Shown here one piece after another: positions 1 through 13,143 of a DNA stretch of 64,000 nucleotides; positions within the stretch are counted from its first letter, which is position 1; every line of letters starts with the position of its first letter. The notes under the pieces are model-generated. The model saw nothing but the letters and a program-made list of their open reading frames with translations. It ran no database searches and was not told the DNA's origin. The stretch lies in contig JADHYV010000065.1 of NCBI GenBank assembly GCA_027604705.1, positions 38,652 to 102,651 of the forward strand, in the 5' to 3' direction. The stretch comes from Allomyces arbusculus (Eukaryota; Blastocladiomycota; Blastocladiomycetes; Blastocladiales; Blastocladiaceae). The position numbers and the translations under genes are program-made.

Positions 1-355
1 TCGCGTCGTGGCACGTCTCAACGACATCAGGCACGGCCTTGACGTTGGGCGGCAGCTTGATGTTGGGCAGGTACTTGACGTTCTCGTGCTTGGTGTTGAT
101 GATTTCCGTGAGCTTTTCGCCGTTGATCATTTCCTCAAACACCCACATCTTGACCTCCCTGTCGAACCCGGCGTGCTCGGTCACGTTGCGGCCGACAATC
201 TTGGCAATAGCCGAACCCCTATGCGTGCACACAAGCAGCGTGGTAAGCAAAAATGATACGAAACCGGCCAGGAGAGAGCGAGCAGAACGTGAGCACACTG
301 GTGCGTACCAGTTGCCAGAGCCAATCAGGCACGCCTTTTCCTTGTACTGCGTCAT
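1..355 (-). CDS. gpd1: Glycerol-3-phosphate dehydrogenase (NAD+), N-terminal part
   Basis: Partial gene running off the left edge. Exon 1 is 309-355 (start codon 353-355). A GT-AG intron at 219-308 begins GTACGC. Exon 2 is 1-218. The joined reading gives the Rossmann dinucleotide-binding start [15 protein letters not shown], then [20 protein letters not shown] and [13 protein letters not shown], a pattern specific to cytosolic/peroxisomal GPD1. The enzyme reduces dihydroxyacetone phosphate with NADH, feeding glycerolipid and osmotic glycerol synthesis. The catalytic C-terminal domain lies outside the window. Identity is near certain from the motif string; the splice sites are by eye but keep frame (47 nt + 1). 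Confidence 0.92.
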   Translation of the reverse strand, partial: MTQYKEKACLIGSGNWYAPVCSRSARSLLAGFVSFLLTTLLVCTHRGSAIAKIVGRNVTEHAGFDREVKMWVFEEMINGEKLTEIINTKHENVKYLPNIKLPPNVKAVPDVVETCHDA

Positions 356-2309
356 GGTCGAATTGGGAGCGTTGAAAAGGGTCGGACGAGACGAATGGAG
401 CCCGCGAGCGAGAGCGGGAGATGGACGCGGTTCGGTTACGGAATTTGCGGCGCGTGACAAGTGCCGAGCGAGAGCAGGCGGTCCCGACAAGATTGGAGCG
501 TGGGTTGCGGTCAAGAGCGAGCGTTGAGCAGCCGGTCCAGCTGTCGAAATATTGCGCGCCGAGAGCGTGGTTCTGCCGGCGTGCAAGACGGCTCGGCAGG
601 GATAGATGCTTGTCGTGGTGACGAGGCGCGTTCGAGGCGAAAAAATGCGGTAGCTGCAGCGCTGTGGTGCCGTCGCGATCATAATACGCGCGGTCGGCCG
701 CGAGAAAGAGAGGTGGATTATTTGGAGGCAACGCGCGAGCACGACGAGGGCGAGAGGCGGGGCGGACGCGCGAGATTGCGGAGCACGACGGAATGAGCGT
801 TGGTTCGTGTTGTTCGTGGTGGTGGGGGTGGGGTAAAAATGATGTGGGCGGGACAACGTGGGGCGCGGTCACGCGAACATGACAACACCGACCCAAGGAA
901 ATGGGCAGGGATTTCGAAAAGTAAGAAATGGAGGACCCAGAAAATGATGCCACTATCGTTAGTCGTCACGTCCTTGGATCGCTCCCATCGCGCCGCCGCT
1001 GCCGCCGCCTCTGCCATCGCGACCTAATCAACCTGCAACACGCCCGGGTCTGCCCGCCGGATAACTTGCTGCACTTGTCTCGGTCGCCGCCATCCGGACA
1101 CGCTCCGAGCGCGCGACACGGGGCAGTTGCGCTCGTGGCGGGAATCCGGTCGCGGTGCCGCCATCCGTCGCTTACGCTTGCCATTGCTTGTCGAGCGTGC
1201 AACAGCATCCGCGAGCGCAAAACGGCCAAGGAGCCGCCAGCCGCCTTGACGACGGCGACAGAGCGATGTGCAGCAGCGAAAGATCGGCGGGCGGGTGTTG
1301 CAGCGTGTCGGGCAAGCACGATTTTTGGAATGCCCGTACCTCACAATTTCGGTGGTCGTGAATCCAATCGAGTGCAAGTCACGCTGGCGGTTGGTCGTAT
1401 TGGTCGTGTTCGACAAGCCAAATGCGCAATGAAATGTTGTTGAGCGATCAAGAGCGAGGAGACCGACACGAACGCAAGAGGGAGAGAGTGGAATCGTCGC
1501 GGGCCTGGCCGCCTTTTATTGTCAGTGCCGGTGCGCGAGACTGGCCGACACGCACGTCGTGCTTTTGGCGCGTCCACGGTTCGCCGTAGTCGCGTCTCGA
1601 GGGCTGGCAAATGACGTCGTGCGTGGCGAGGGGGCGGCGGACCGGGCCTGTCGTTGGCGGCGGCGGGTCGCGAAACGCGTCGCGTCTCAACTTCTCCCTT
1701 GGCGCGGCGTCGACACGCGCCCGCATTACGTCGTCGTGCGGGGTAATCAGCCCCTCCTGGCCCCCATGACAAGGATGCACGGCACGCGATGCTAGACGCG
1801 CCTGGGTCCCGGTCTGGAGATTTGTAGGCGGTGATCTCATTTGCAAGGGCGAAAGTCGTAACAGGAAGGTGGGCTGACCAGTCTGAGGTCTGGCCAGCCG
1901 TTCTGCAAGTCAGTCGGCATCCCGGGACGGGATATTTTAGAGAATCCATCGCCGCCGCCGGCGCGAAAATGCCAAAAGCGCCTCCTTGAGGACAAAGGCA
2001 ACATGCGCGCTTCTGGGTCCCGGCCGCAAGCCACCGACGCCGCCATGGCATCACCGAGCAACCCCGCAAGCATTGTCTCGACCAGCATGTTAAAGTCCCA
2101 GTAGGTAATAATTACTGGAGTCTTGATGCTGAATGATTGCAATGGCCCTCGGTTTGCAGGGGAGAAATCGGAAGAGATGTTTAAAGCGCTCATCGTCGTG
2201 GGCAGAGCAGCACGAATCATCCACTCCACCCAATGCGTCCCAATTTCCTCCAAATACCATTCAGTATGTCCCATGGGCCGGCCAAAGTCGTCCACCCGTC
2301 GCCGCGGCA
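356..2309. other. No supportable gene; GPD1 upstream region and unassigned DNA
   Basis: About 2 kb. The part next to GPD1 must contain its promoter and 5' UTR. Several overlapping open frames exist, but they are Arg/Ala-rich readings of GC-rich DNA with no recognisable domain. One minus-strand stretch near 1837-2313 reads as less biased protein, but I recognise nothing in it and see no clear start or splice sites. Confidence 0.5.
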
Positions 2310-3600
2310 TCACTGTATCTGCGCCAAGCTGGACCGGCTCGCCGTGCGCTTCTCGATGTTTCCACCCGCCTTCGACCCCGGCACGAGCGCGAGATTCGAC
2401 ATGCGACGACGGTCCCCACCACCCCAGGGCGGATGCTGTTCACCACCCAGCCTCCCAACATTCCCACTCCTATCGGGTCCCGACGCGGACATGGCCGCCT
2501 CGAACCCGCCACCCAAGATCCTCATTGGCGCGCCATGTAAACTACCGGCATGCGTGAGCCCGCCCGTCGACGTGCCCAACACGACACTCCCTTTGTGGGG
2601 CACCGTCGCCAGGTCTTTGCGGGATCCCGACGCGCCCTGCGGCGGCGGCGCCTCGACACTCGCGCGCCGGTAGAAACTGGCCGGCGATGCGTGTACCCAT
2701 TGTTGACAATGACCTGACAGCACTCCAGAATTGCGCGACCGTAGTTGCACGTCGAAGTGACCAGCGGCAAGTCGAACGAGACGGAAATGCCCGTCGCCGA
2801 CACGACCGTCGCCTCCAGTTTCAGCAGGCGGGGCATTGCAGCTAGATGACCGGGTGGAATTGTGTCAGCGAGGGACATGGATCACGGGTGAGGTGAAGAA
2901 TGAGGTGGCCAGCGGACCTAAAATTGCCTGCCGACGTTACGCCTTGCGCTCCTCGCCTTGGGTCTTTCGACACAGCTTCCACGACTTGTAAATCGACAAG
3001 GACACGATCTCATTGTCCCTTCCCGAGTCAAGTCAGTCAAGCGCGGATAGTAAAAGGTCGAATGTGGATGCCGGCAACCAAACACGTACTCGGACCGTGC
3101 TCTCCAAATCCTCAATCTTGTCCGTATATAGCATGTTTTTTTGCTCGAGGACCTGGATCTTCATGCGCAAGCCGGTTGACTTCCTATCGAGGCGGAAAAA
3201 GATGTCAGTCGCGTACTTGCGCGCGACGGTGGAGGAAAAAGAGACGTGAACGAACTTGGCAAATCGTCTCCGTTTTTGATATGTTGCACTTGACGTCGTC
3301 AATCTCCGACTGGTGATCGGCGCGCACGCGCAGGTCTTGCTGCGCGACAATGGCCTCGATCTCGGCATTGCGCGACTTCGCCTGGTCGAGCTGCTCGGTG
3401 AGCAGCTGGATGCAACGGTCTTGCATGCCTTGGAACGCGTACCTACTTTGAGCTATTCTTTGAGCGAGAAATGGGGCCGTCAGAGCAGCACACGTCGAGG
3501 GAACTGAGGGCGACTGCGTACTTTGAGCCCTTGCACTTCCTCGCGGAATCCGCGAATAACGCGCGGCGCGTCCTCGTTGCACATCTCGAGTTCGGGAGTT
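2310..3600 (-). CDS. Hypothetical coiled-coil protein, multi-exon (boundaries tentative)
   Basis: Successive minus-strand segments read as a heptad-rich helical protein: around 3290-3445 (MQDRCIQLLTEQLDQAKSRN, then SEIDDVKCNIS) and around 3085-3180 (LRMKIQVLEQKNMLYTDKIE). A later exon ending near 2941 (WKLCRKTQGEERKA) can be joined in frame to 2310-2841 through an intron at 2842-2940 (GTAACG...CTAG). The last exon is a Gly/Ser/Pro-rich disordered tail. The first coding exon probably starts near 3585 (MCNEDAPRV). I could not make all introns agree in phase, so the model is incomplete. No family recognised; the role is unknown beyond likely oligomerisation. Confidence 0.4.
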
Positions 3601-4744
3601 CACGCTGCAGTCACCAGCGCTGCCTTAGCAACGGATCCTCCAGACCGCATCTGACCATTATCAACACGGAGCGTAACTATCGCCGCCGCTCCGCTGCACG
3701 CGCGGGCGCCGAGTTCGCCGGGTACCACAGGGACCAGCACCTGCGCTCGTTGCGCACCAATCACCACAGGCGCACGCCCACTTAATCCATTGCAATGACA
3801 TGAATGCTCCCACATGCTACCCGACTACATTCGAAATTACGTCAACCCTGTCCCGACCCGACCAGGTCACCGGCATTATTTTGTCCCTCGCCGCCGCCCC
3901 GTTGCGCGACAATTGTTTGCGGTTCCCCATGCACAAGCACCGTGATTATGCCCCCGCGCTCTGCTCGATGTCGCAGGGCGCCGCCATGCGCGGACCAGGT
4001 ATTTCCTGCCATTTGCTCTACATTGCGACATCGCCCCCGAAACTTGAGGCGCCAGGAGCCTGCTGGCTCCCGCTTATCTTTCTTGGTGCTGAGTTGGAAT
4101 AATGCTACCTTTATGCCTTGCACGCTGCTCGCGGACATTGATTTCAAACTGGTTTCAGTGTGTATTGCGCTCACGTTGCTGCTCCTCAACTTGGCCGAAA
4201 AATGAGCGCTGCCTCGTGATTGCCATCCCACATCATTTCCAATGCACTCAACCTTTCCGCGCTAGCACCTGTAATCCGGTTTCGTCGCGTATTGGGAAAT
4301 GTTTCATTGTCTCGCATGGCTTCCGTGAGGCACAGCGAGCAAGCGGTGCGCCGTCGCCAAAGCCCACGGACGTGACCATCGCATGACCGCGTCGAGAGCC
4401 GGCGTGAGACGTGCGAGACGCGCCTGCGCTTCCACCACATCTAGCAGCATGTGCCAGCAGCTCCTGTCCGTCGTCCGTGACGCAACACCGACGTTCAGCG
4501 GCACCGTGTAACGAGCACGAGATTCACCCGACTGCCCCCCTCCCCCCCCCCCCCCCCCCAACTATTCGCATCGACGCGTACATTGCCGCACGTCGGTCGG
4601 CCTCGCGATGACGCGAGCATAAACTTGCAGCTATTGGCATTACCGCCTCCTTCTCGCAAACACAGACGGGACTCAGAAATCGATCGATTCCGCAGATTAC
4701 ATCCACTCTCACGCAACCATTCCCACCCCTCATCTCCATCCGTC
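3601..4744. other. Intergenic region with an 18-C homopolymer tract
   Basis: No convincing coding exon. A pure C run at 4542-4559, interrupted from an earlier C6 by a single T, lies about 180 bp downstream of the remodeller stop codon. The rest looks like the upstream region of the coiled-coil gene and the 3' region of the remodeller. Confidence 0.5.
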
Positions 4745-7700
4745 CTAATCCACCCCCCGCATCCCCGGCGTCCCCGGCGGCATCCCCACTCCTCCGAACC
4801 TCCTCACCGCGACCGCCGCCGCCGCGCGGGCCTTGTGCAACTCGTGCGCGCGCAGCAACAACTTCAGAAGCGGCGGCCACATGGGCGGCGCCAACTGACC
4901 CGATGCGATGCGCTGCAACTGCGTCTCGACATAAACCGCATCCTGCAATGCGCGGCACTGCGTGGGCAGATGGTACCGCGGGTTCATGGCCGCGTAGGGC
5001 GTTTCGCGACATACCCAGCACGGTGTCTGCTGCGCGAACAAGTGCGCGACGCGCGCCGACCCGCCGAGGTGCGCGGACCGCGTGAACTGCACGGGGGTCA
5101 CGGTGCGCGAGGTCGGCGTGCTCGTGCCGGACGAGGATGCGGTTGCGGGCGCGGCGGGGACGGACGGTGGGGGCGGTGGTGGTAGTGGTGCTGGTGGTGG
5201 TGGTGGGGCAGGGGCGGCCGCTTTCGCCAACTTGGACGGCCGCCCACGCCGCTTCGGCGCGCCTTTGCTCGCGGTTGGCGCAGGGATCAGGACCACGTTC
5301 GGTTCCGCCGGCGGTAGTGGTGGCGATGGTGGCCGTGCGGTTCCGGTACCTGGGGTCGACGCTCCGTTTGCAGTGGCCGGAGTTGAAACAGAGCTGGCGG
5401 TCGCGATGTCACCGGCCGTTTTGGTCTTGCCGCTCGGCACCTCGCTCACGGCCCGTGCAACGCATCCCGCGGTCGCGGCCGTTTCGGCAGGCGCGTCTGG
5501 GAGCGGCACCGACGCCGACTTGCGCGACCGCAGCGGTGGTGGTTGCGGTACGACGACAGCGGTTGCGGGAATGGTGGCGAGGGACTCGTTTGATGGCGGC
5601 GGCGGGCTGGCGGCAGCGGCACCAACACTCGGCGGCGGCAGTGGTGGTGGTGGCGTCACGGCGGCAGTCCCGTCCTCGACAAGCTCGTTGAACAGCGTCA
5701 CCACCAGCGACGACGATCTGGGGGGCCCGTCACCACTTGTGCGCGGCGGGACTTGGTCCACGTCCATTGCGTCCTCGGCACTCGTGCTGGCCTTGGCACT
5801 CGCCGCGGGAACTGCGGCGCCCACGGCGCACACGGCGTCCACGACATCGACCGCCATTGGCTCCCCGCCCGCGTCTGCGTTCTCTTCCACGGCCACCGCT
5901 TTCCTCACGGCCGCCAACGCCGCCGCGATCGGAATCCGCGCTACAACCTCGACCTCCCCACCGCCATTTGCTGCCTCCTCGGCCTCCTCTGCGCCGGTAC
6001 GACTGCGTTTGGTCTCCCTTCCTTCCTCCTCCTCATACAGCTCGTCCTCGTCAATGTCCTCCTCATCCCCGTCCAGCTCGCGGTAACTCGCGTTGCGCGC
6101 GCGCTTGCGCGACTCGGCGTTTGCGCTCAACTTGGCCGCGCGGGGCACCCTCTTCCCATCGCGGTCGCGGTCCGACACGGCTTGGAGTTTCGCTAACAGA
6201 TCGAGCCACGCCTGCTCGTCGAGCGCGGGTCCCTCTCCCTCCCCTACGAGCGACGCGACTCCCGCCGCCGTCGTCGACTCGGTCTCAACCGCCGACACCT
6301 CCGCATCCGCCGCCGACGTCGGATCCGCCTTGCCGGCCCCGCGCAACCACACCGTCTCGAACCCAAACGCCACTCCCCCACCACCCTGCTCCTCCCCTCC
6401 GGCCTGCGCGCGATCCAGCAACCGGTCAATCTCGTGCGTGTCCCACGCGGTTGGGACGGCCGCGTCGGCGGCCTCGTCGTCGACGACAGCCTGCGCGCCG
6501 TACTGCAGAATGCCGGCCAGATCGGTTTCGTTGAGTGCGGCGTCCTTCATTTTCTGCACGACGACGTGGTCAAGCGCCAGTTTCTTGCGGCCGAGCGCGA
6601 CCATACGTTCTTCGGCGGACCGCGAGGTGACGAGTTTGAACGCGAGGACGGGTCGGGTTTGCCCGATCCGGTGTGCGCGTGCGATGGCCTAGTTGGAGGA
6701 GAGGGGTGCGGCGTGAGCGCGAGGCGAACGCAGACGGGGCGCGGCCGGCCACATTCGTGTTGGCGTACCTGCAGGTCCTGGTGCGGGTTCCAATCAAGCT
6801 ACATATATTAGATCCAACAGTGTCGTCAGTTCCATCCCCGCACGACCGCATCTTGGCAGCCCAGCGCAGCAACATACGTCGTGCAAGATGACCGTATCCG
6901 CGGCCGTCAAGTTAATCCCGACCCCACCCGCCCGCGTCGACAACAAACACACAAATGCGTCCTCGTCCTGATTGAACGCATCGATCCGGTCCTGCCGGTC
7001 GCGCTGCTTCGTGTTTCCGTCCAACCGGTAATACCGGAACGGCCTGACCGCCCCCGTCGCTCCACCTCCCACGACCGGCCCGAACCGCTGCAGCCCGACG
7101 AGATAATCCTCCAAGATATCCAGCGTGCGCAAGAACTGCGCGAAAATCAGCACCTTGTGCCCGTCGGCCCTGAGCCGCGGCAGAATCTGGTCCAGTAACA
7201 CGAGTTTCCCCGCGGCCTCGACCAGCCGGCGATGCTCGTCGCGCGCGTCCGCGAGTCGCGGCAGGCCGTTCTCGACGTCTGGCAATGTGTACGGATGCGA
7301 CAGGACCTTGCGGCACTGCACGAGCACGTTGTGCAGTGACGCCGACCGCGCGCCCGCGGCGCCCGTGCGGCGCGCCGATTGCCCGAGCGCCGCGAGAAGC
7401 ACGCCGTTCTGCGAGTAAATGTCGCGGATTAGCGCGCGTTGCAGCGCAGTCATCCGGACCGGCACGAGCAGTTCGGCTTTTGGCGGGAGCGTCAGGTCGA
7501 CGTTCGACTTGATCCGGCGCAGAAAGTAGGGGCGTAACAGGTCGTGCAATGCCGCGAGTTTCGCCGACGCTGTCTCGGTCGTCGGCGTCGCTACGCCCGC
7601 CCGGTCCCCGTCGTCGGCCTCGCCTTCGGCGGCGTTGGGCGTGCTCGTCTTCGCGGCGGCCACCACCGCTGCCGCTGCTGCATCCAAATCGTACTCCCTT

Positions 7701-10073
7701 GCGAGCACCTCCGGGTCCGGGAACGCGTGCGGTTGAATGAAATGCAGCAGGTTGAGCACTTCGCGCACGTTATTCTGCAACGGCGTGCCGGTCACCAGGA
7801 CCGTATGATCGATTTCGAACGCGGCCAACCGTTCAAAGAGTTTCGACGCGTCGTTCTTGAGCCGATGCCCTTCGTCGACTACCAACAAATCCCAATGCAC
7901 GCTCTTGAGCCGACTGGCCGCCATGACCGCCTCGTAACTCGCAATCACGACATGGCACTTGACGGAACTTCCACGCGCCGGGTCCGTGAACACTTCGTGC
8001 GCGAGCGTCAGGTCGCGGTCCACCGCAGTCCCCGGAACCAACACCGCGTGCAGTGCGGGCGCCCATTTGCGGAACTCGCGGTCCCAGTGCTTGAGCGTCG
8101 AGTTCGGCGCGACGACGAGCGCCGGGTACCGCGCGTGCCGCGTGACGAGGTACAGTACAAAAGCCACGATCTGGACCGTCTTGCCGAGCCCCATTTCGTC
8201 GGCGAGGACACAGGACGTGCGCGCACACCAGTTGCCGAGCAACCAGTTGAGCCCGTCCACCTGGTACGGCTTCAGTTTGCCGATCCCGTCCAGTTCTGCG
8301 GGCTGCGCTGTCAAGAGTTGGAACGACGCCGGGTCCGGCCGCGTGTCGTCCCCGCGGGGCCGCATTGCGCGGTCGCGCACCGAATCGAGTTTTTGCGCGT
8401 CGTGGAAACGCGCAAGGGCCGAGTCAAATTCGGGGTCCACGTCGCGGGCCAGAGTCGCACGCGTTTCCCACGTGGCTGCGGAAATCGGCAGGCCGCGCCA
8501 CTTGACGAGGAACCGGCCGCCGTGCTGGACAGCGACCACCTTGTGCACGTGCGTCCATGCCGGATCAATCGCGTGCTGCTCGGGGATCGGCCACGTGCGA
8601 TACTTGTCTTTCGCGACAGCGCGGTTGAACGCGCGCAGTTTGAGCCTCCGCGTGCCGAGCAACCAGTCGGCATGCACCCACCGCACCGCGCGGTATGACC
8701 GGCCCGCAAACTTGACCAGGTACTCCCGCGCACCTTCAGGGGAGTCGCGGTAAGTCAAAATCTTCTCGACCTCGTCGGCGCCGACGACGCACAGCGAGCA
8801 GTGCCCGTTATCGAGGAGCTCTAGCAGCGCTTCATCGCGCGATAGCTGGTCGGCGGCGACGCCCGAGTACTCAGCCATGATCGCTGCAGCCGCGCAGGTC
8901 CAGTGCGCGGCGCAGTGACACGCGCGGCACCGGAAGGTGGTCGAGGTCGGGTACGCCGCCGGGTGGTCGTCGGCGGGGACCGGGTTGTGGCAGACGGCGC
9001 ATTTCGTCCCGGCCGGCGGGTCCTGGCACCGCGGGCACACGAACTGGTGGTCGAGGAGGTATTTGTCGAACGCCGTGGGGGTGCGCGAGTCGCGCTTCGG
9101 TAGACACGCCTAGATCGGCATCCGTGGTCAGACTCCGCCGGTTCGCTCCAGCAACGGTGGGTGGGAGTCGTACTCCGTGGTAGACGTTCGTGCACCGCGT
9201 GCACGGCCGGACATCGCCAAGCGGCAGGTAGTCCTCGTCGTCGTCGTCGTCGTCGCCCGACGACCCGGCAAACACGTACTTGGACTCGCGCGCCGGCCGC
9301 TGTTTTTCCTTCCTGCGCCGCGACGACCCGCTCCCGCGGCGCTTGGTCGGGCGAGCCGGGTCGGACGCGCCGCCGCACATGCAGCACCGCGTGTCGTGCG
9401 GTGGGGCGGCGAAGCGCGCGGTCAGAGTCGCGGCGAAGTCAGCCGAGGGTGGGGACGGCTCGGGTTCGGGCTCGGGCGGTGCGGGCGCCGTGGGCGGTGG
9501 TGGTGGTGGTAGTGGTGGTGGGGACAGGTCGCAGACGACGGGCGCGGGTCCCGGGTCGGCGTCGTCCTCGTCGTCGGAGACGGTGATCCGGCGATTATGG
9601 CGGCGCGACGCCGCCGGGGGGACGACGAGCTGCGCGTCGTCTCTGCTCTCCTCCTCCTCCTCCCCCTCCTCCTCCACCGCCGGTTTTGGGACAGGCGGCG
9701 GCGGCGGTGTTGGCGGCAGCGATCTCAGCTCCGTCTCTTCGCCCTCCCCTCCCTCCTCTTCAGCTCCGGGCGGCCCATAAACCTCCCACTCCCTCAACAC
9801 CTCGGCAATCTCCTCTGGCAAGTCCGGCTCATTCCTCCCTTCGCGGGCAGCGACCTCGGTCTCGTAGTCGAGCACCGCGTACGGGCATGAGGTCAGGTTG
9901 GCGAGCGGTTCCCAGGTGGAGGTGCCGTCGGACCAGAGCACGCGGTACTTGATGGTCCCGCGGCGCGCCTTTTTGCCGGTGATCGAGCGCACTTCGTATT
10001 CGTCGTCCTTGGCGTCAGTCACTGCGGGGTCGAGGCTGGGGTCTGCCGGATCGGGTGGAGATGGGTCGGCCAT
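4745..10073 (-). CDS. CHD/Mi-2-like ATP-dependent chromatin remodeller
   Basis: Four phase-0 exons: 9174-10073, 6878-9109, 6769-6798 (30 nt) and 4745-6688, giving about 1701 residues. In order: an N-terminal chromo-like segment (IKYRVLWSDGTSTWEPLANL), acidic/proline-rich linker, PHD-type Cys clusters (CTRCTNVYHGACL, CPRC, CAVC, FRCRACHCAAHWTC), chromodomain-like segments (YLVKFAGRSYRAVRW, FLVKWRGLPISAATWE), then a SNF2 ATPase with motif I ADEMGLGKTVQ, DEGH box (VVDEGHRLKN), motif III GTPLQNN and motif VI AIARAHRIGQ. The long C-terminus is Ala/Pro-rich. PHD plus chromodomains plus SNF2 fits the CHD3-5/Mi-2 class, possibly the fungal Mit1 type. It should slide or space nucleosomes in the nucleus, probably in a silencing complex. 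The 30-nt microexon carries the conserved DWNPHQDLQ. Confidence 0.9.
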
Positions 10074-10463
10074 GGTTGGTGGAGCGGGCGAGTGACGTGG
10101 ACGGTTGAATGGTGCAGTTGGTGCGGTTGGATAGTGGTGGGTGCAGTGGCCGGGGGCAGCGACCGCGTCGTCGTCTTAGTCGTGCGCGGCGAGTGCGCCA
10201 GGTCGCAGCGCGCGCGGGGGCGGGCGCGCCGTTGTGAGCGCCGGTCGTCGAAGTCGCGGTGGAGGTCGCAAGAGGCCGGATTCGCGCGGGCCGCGTTTGC
10301 GTCACTGGTAATGCAGTGAGCCGGCGGCCGAGCAGCGAGCAGAGCTGGCCGACCATCTTCCCCATCAACAACCGCTTCGGCACCTGCAATCCACCAGCAC
10401 GATACCGCGACCGCCGACCGCGACCCGCTGCAGCACGACCGCGCGCCCGCACTCGCCGACACC

Positions 10464-11698
10464 ATGGCCGCGCTCTCCACCACCGCCGTCACCGCGGCCG
10501 CCCCAGCAGCCGATGCACCACCAACCCCTGCTCCAAGGCCCTCCTATTTCGGCCGCGGCCAGGCGGCCGACCAAGCCGCCGCGGGGTTTCTCGCGGGGGC
10601 CACGTCCACCGCGCTCCTGCACCCATTGGACCTCGTCAAGACGCGGTTCCAGGCCGACACCTCCTCGAAACGCCCACGCATCACCCTGCTCGCGTCGGCG
10701 CGCGCACTGGCCAATATCGCGCGCGGCTACGGCGTGCGTGGGCTGTACCAGGGGCTCGCACCGAATTTCGCGGGGGCCACGGCCAGTTGGGGATTGTACT
10801 TCTTCTTCTATGCGCGGATCAAGGAACACATGCTGTTGCAGAAGCGCGGATACGTCGGGGTCGGGGACGTTGCCGAATCTGGCGGCAAGTTGGCGAGGGG
10901 GGAGCATTTGGTCGCGGCGGCCCAGGCGGGTACGTTGTCTGTGATGCGTGAGGTTTGGGAGGGGGTCGGGTGACTGACGGTGCGAGCGACATGGTGTAGG
11001 CGCGCTGACGTGCCTCGCGACCAACCCGATCTGGCTCGTCAAGACGCGCATGTGCTTGCAGTCGCCGACGGCGCCGCAGTACAAGGGGCTGTTTGGTACC
11101 CTTTCCTGTCTGCCGTGCTCTCCTCGCCCGTCGATGGTCCCATATTGACCAAATTCCGAAACCTCACCAGACGCCCTCTCGCAAATCGCGCGCACCGAAG
11201 GCCTGCGCGGCCTCTACCGTGGCCTGACCCCCGCTTTATTCGGCGTCTCGCACGGCGCCATCCAGTTCATGGTCTACGAAGACCTGAAACGGCACGCGTC
11301 CCACTACACCTCCACCCATTCCGGCGAATCGTGGCTGCTCGGCCCGACCTCCGAGTACATCTTCAATGCGGTCACATCCAAGGTGGTGGCCAGTGTGGCG
11401 ACCTACCCGTACCAGCTGGTCAAGACGCGGCTGCAGTCGGGTGCGACGCGGTACAGTGGCGTGGTGGATGTGGTGAGGCAGACGTGGAGGGGCGAGGGGC
11501 TGGTCGGGTTCTACAAGGGGTTGGGCGCGAATGTGTTGCGCGTGATGCCTGGGACGTGTGTCACGTTTGTCGTATATGGTACGTCTTCGGGGATGGGGGG
11601 GGGGAGGGGGGCGTGGAGCAGGTGGAGAAGGCAGAGAACTGACGAGCCAGATGCGTGTAGAGACGACAAGCAAGTTTTTCCGCACGCACGCGCAATAG
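10464..11698 (+). CDS. flx1: Mitochondrial FAD/folate-type carrier (SLC25A32/FLX1-like)
   Basis: Exons 10464-10929, 11000-11095, 11171-11578 and 11661-11698 join in constant phase 1 to give about 335 residues, a normal length for the SLC25 family. Three carrier signatures are visible: HPLDLVKTRFQ, NPIWLVKTRM and YPYQLVKTRLQ. The tryptophan-containing NPIW in repeat 2 and SWGLYFFFYARIKE in repeat 1 are characteristic of the FAD/folate subgroup (yeast Flx1, human SLC25A32). It is an inner mitochondrial membrane transporter with six membrane spans. It is transcribed away from the remodeller from a roughly 390-bp shared upstream region. Introns begin GTACGT, GTACCC and GTACGT and end TAG, CAG and TAG. 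Confidence 0.88.
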
Positions 11699-11936
11699 CC
11701 GATCGTCGCCGTGCGTCGTTGGGAGCCTGTATGTATTTTCGTGGGACGCTGCAATATAGCGCAGCGTGGATTAGACGCCCCTTTTCGCTGTTCTCGCGAC
11801 CAAGTCGGATCCGGATCGCTGCACTCCGAATTTAACTAGCTGTCCCGTGCTGGACCACGACAAATGCGTCTATTTCGCATCAACACCAAATCCAAACCAG
11901 GACCGCGCACCGGTCCCCCTTCTCCACCTCGTGAAT

Positions 11937-12802
11937 CTACATCTTGCTCACATGTCCGACCGCTCGCCACCGCTGGACCAGCTCGACCATCGTCGGCTGG
12001 CCCGGGTTCGTCCACGCGTACGCTGGGTCGCGCGCGTACGCGATGCGTGCCTACACACCCCACCCGACTCTGGTCAGAATCCCGTCAAGCAGCACGCGAG
12101 AAGGTGGCAGCACAACGTACCAGCTCAATGCACACGGCCGCCGTCAGCCCCCACACGCGAAACTCCTCCCCCCGCCACGGCACCCGAAACTCGTGAAACT
12201 TGCACTGCACGCCGAGCCACCGCAGTTCGAAATCCGCGTGCACCTGCTCGTCGGCTTCCAAGAAGGTGCGGACCGGGACACAAAACACGGCGGCCACCTC
12301 CTCGTCGTTCAACGTCAACGAATCGACCAGCTCGTCGGCGCTGTCCGAATCGCGGAGTTGCACGACGACGGGGTAGACGAGCGAATTGATCCTCGAAATG
12401 TGCGGGTGCAGCGTCGTCAAGTAACTGGAACGCGACGGCGGGAGGCCGATTTCTTCGTGCGCTTCGCGCAGCGCGGTGGCCAGGATCGACGCGTCGGTTT
12501 CGTCCCATTTCCCGCCGGGGAAGGCGACTTCGCCGGCTATTGATGTGCGATTACCGGTCAGCGCGTGTACGGCTCGCCCCGGAATGGCACCCGGAGGAGC
12601 AGTTACCGTGCGATCGCAGGTGCGCCGCACGGAGCGTCAAGACGACGCAGAGTCCGCGCGTGCGGCAGTTAACAAGCGGCACGAGTACGGCGGCCTTGTT
12701 GGCGTGCGGGAAGTCGTCGACGTGCGGGTCGTAGTTCGCGAGTCGCGCGAGCGCGGCCAGGTCGGCCTCGGTGTCGATGCGATTGCTGGCGTCGTCGGTC
12801 AT
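11937..12802 (-). CDS. Nudix hydrolase, CoA-pyrophosphatase type (PCD1/NUDT7-8-like)
   Basis: Exons 12607-12802, 12121-12536 and 11937-12050 give 241 residues. The Nudix box is intact: GGKWDETD followed by ALREAHEEIGL, preceded by AGEVAFP. The pattern SRINSLVYPVVV after the box is typical of the CoA pyrophosphatase branch (yeast Pcd1, NUDT7/8), which splits CoA and related nucleotides and is often peroxisomal or mitochondrial. The last exon (ending VGHVSKM) is not a classical PTS1 tripeptide. Without that third exon the protein would read into an early stop; the spliced reading is much more protein-like. Convergent with the FLX1-like gene. Confidence 0.85.
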
Positions 12803-13143
12803 GGCGGGCGACGCGCGTGTGGTTGGTCAAAAGTCGAGATATGCGATTCCTGGCGGGAAAACTTGGTCGGCAGGAGGAGATGGGAGGGCCAAGGCGCCAG
12901 CAGGCCGACCGGCCCGACCGGGCGTGAGGAATGAAATGGATTGCGACAGTGAGTCACTGTCACGCCCGACATCTCCGCGCTCTTCGTCCGTCGTCGCCAG
13001 TCGCGACCACCGCGACCGCCGTCGGCAACCTCCACCACGCCCGCCCCGAACCCGCGCGCCGCGCGCGACTTGCCGCACTCGCCCTGCGCGCGTGCATTGG
13101 CACCAGCCAGTCCAGTCCCGCTGCATCCACGCGCCGCATCAAG

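Noticed and set aside
5082-6534. Plus-strand frames of 334 and 265 codons over the remodeller C-terminus
   Set aside because: Low-complexity complements of the Ala/Pro-rich tail; no domains, no start context.
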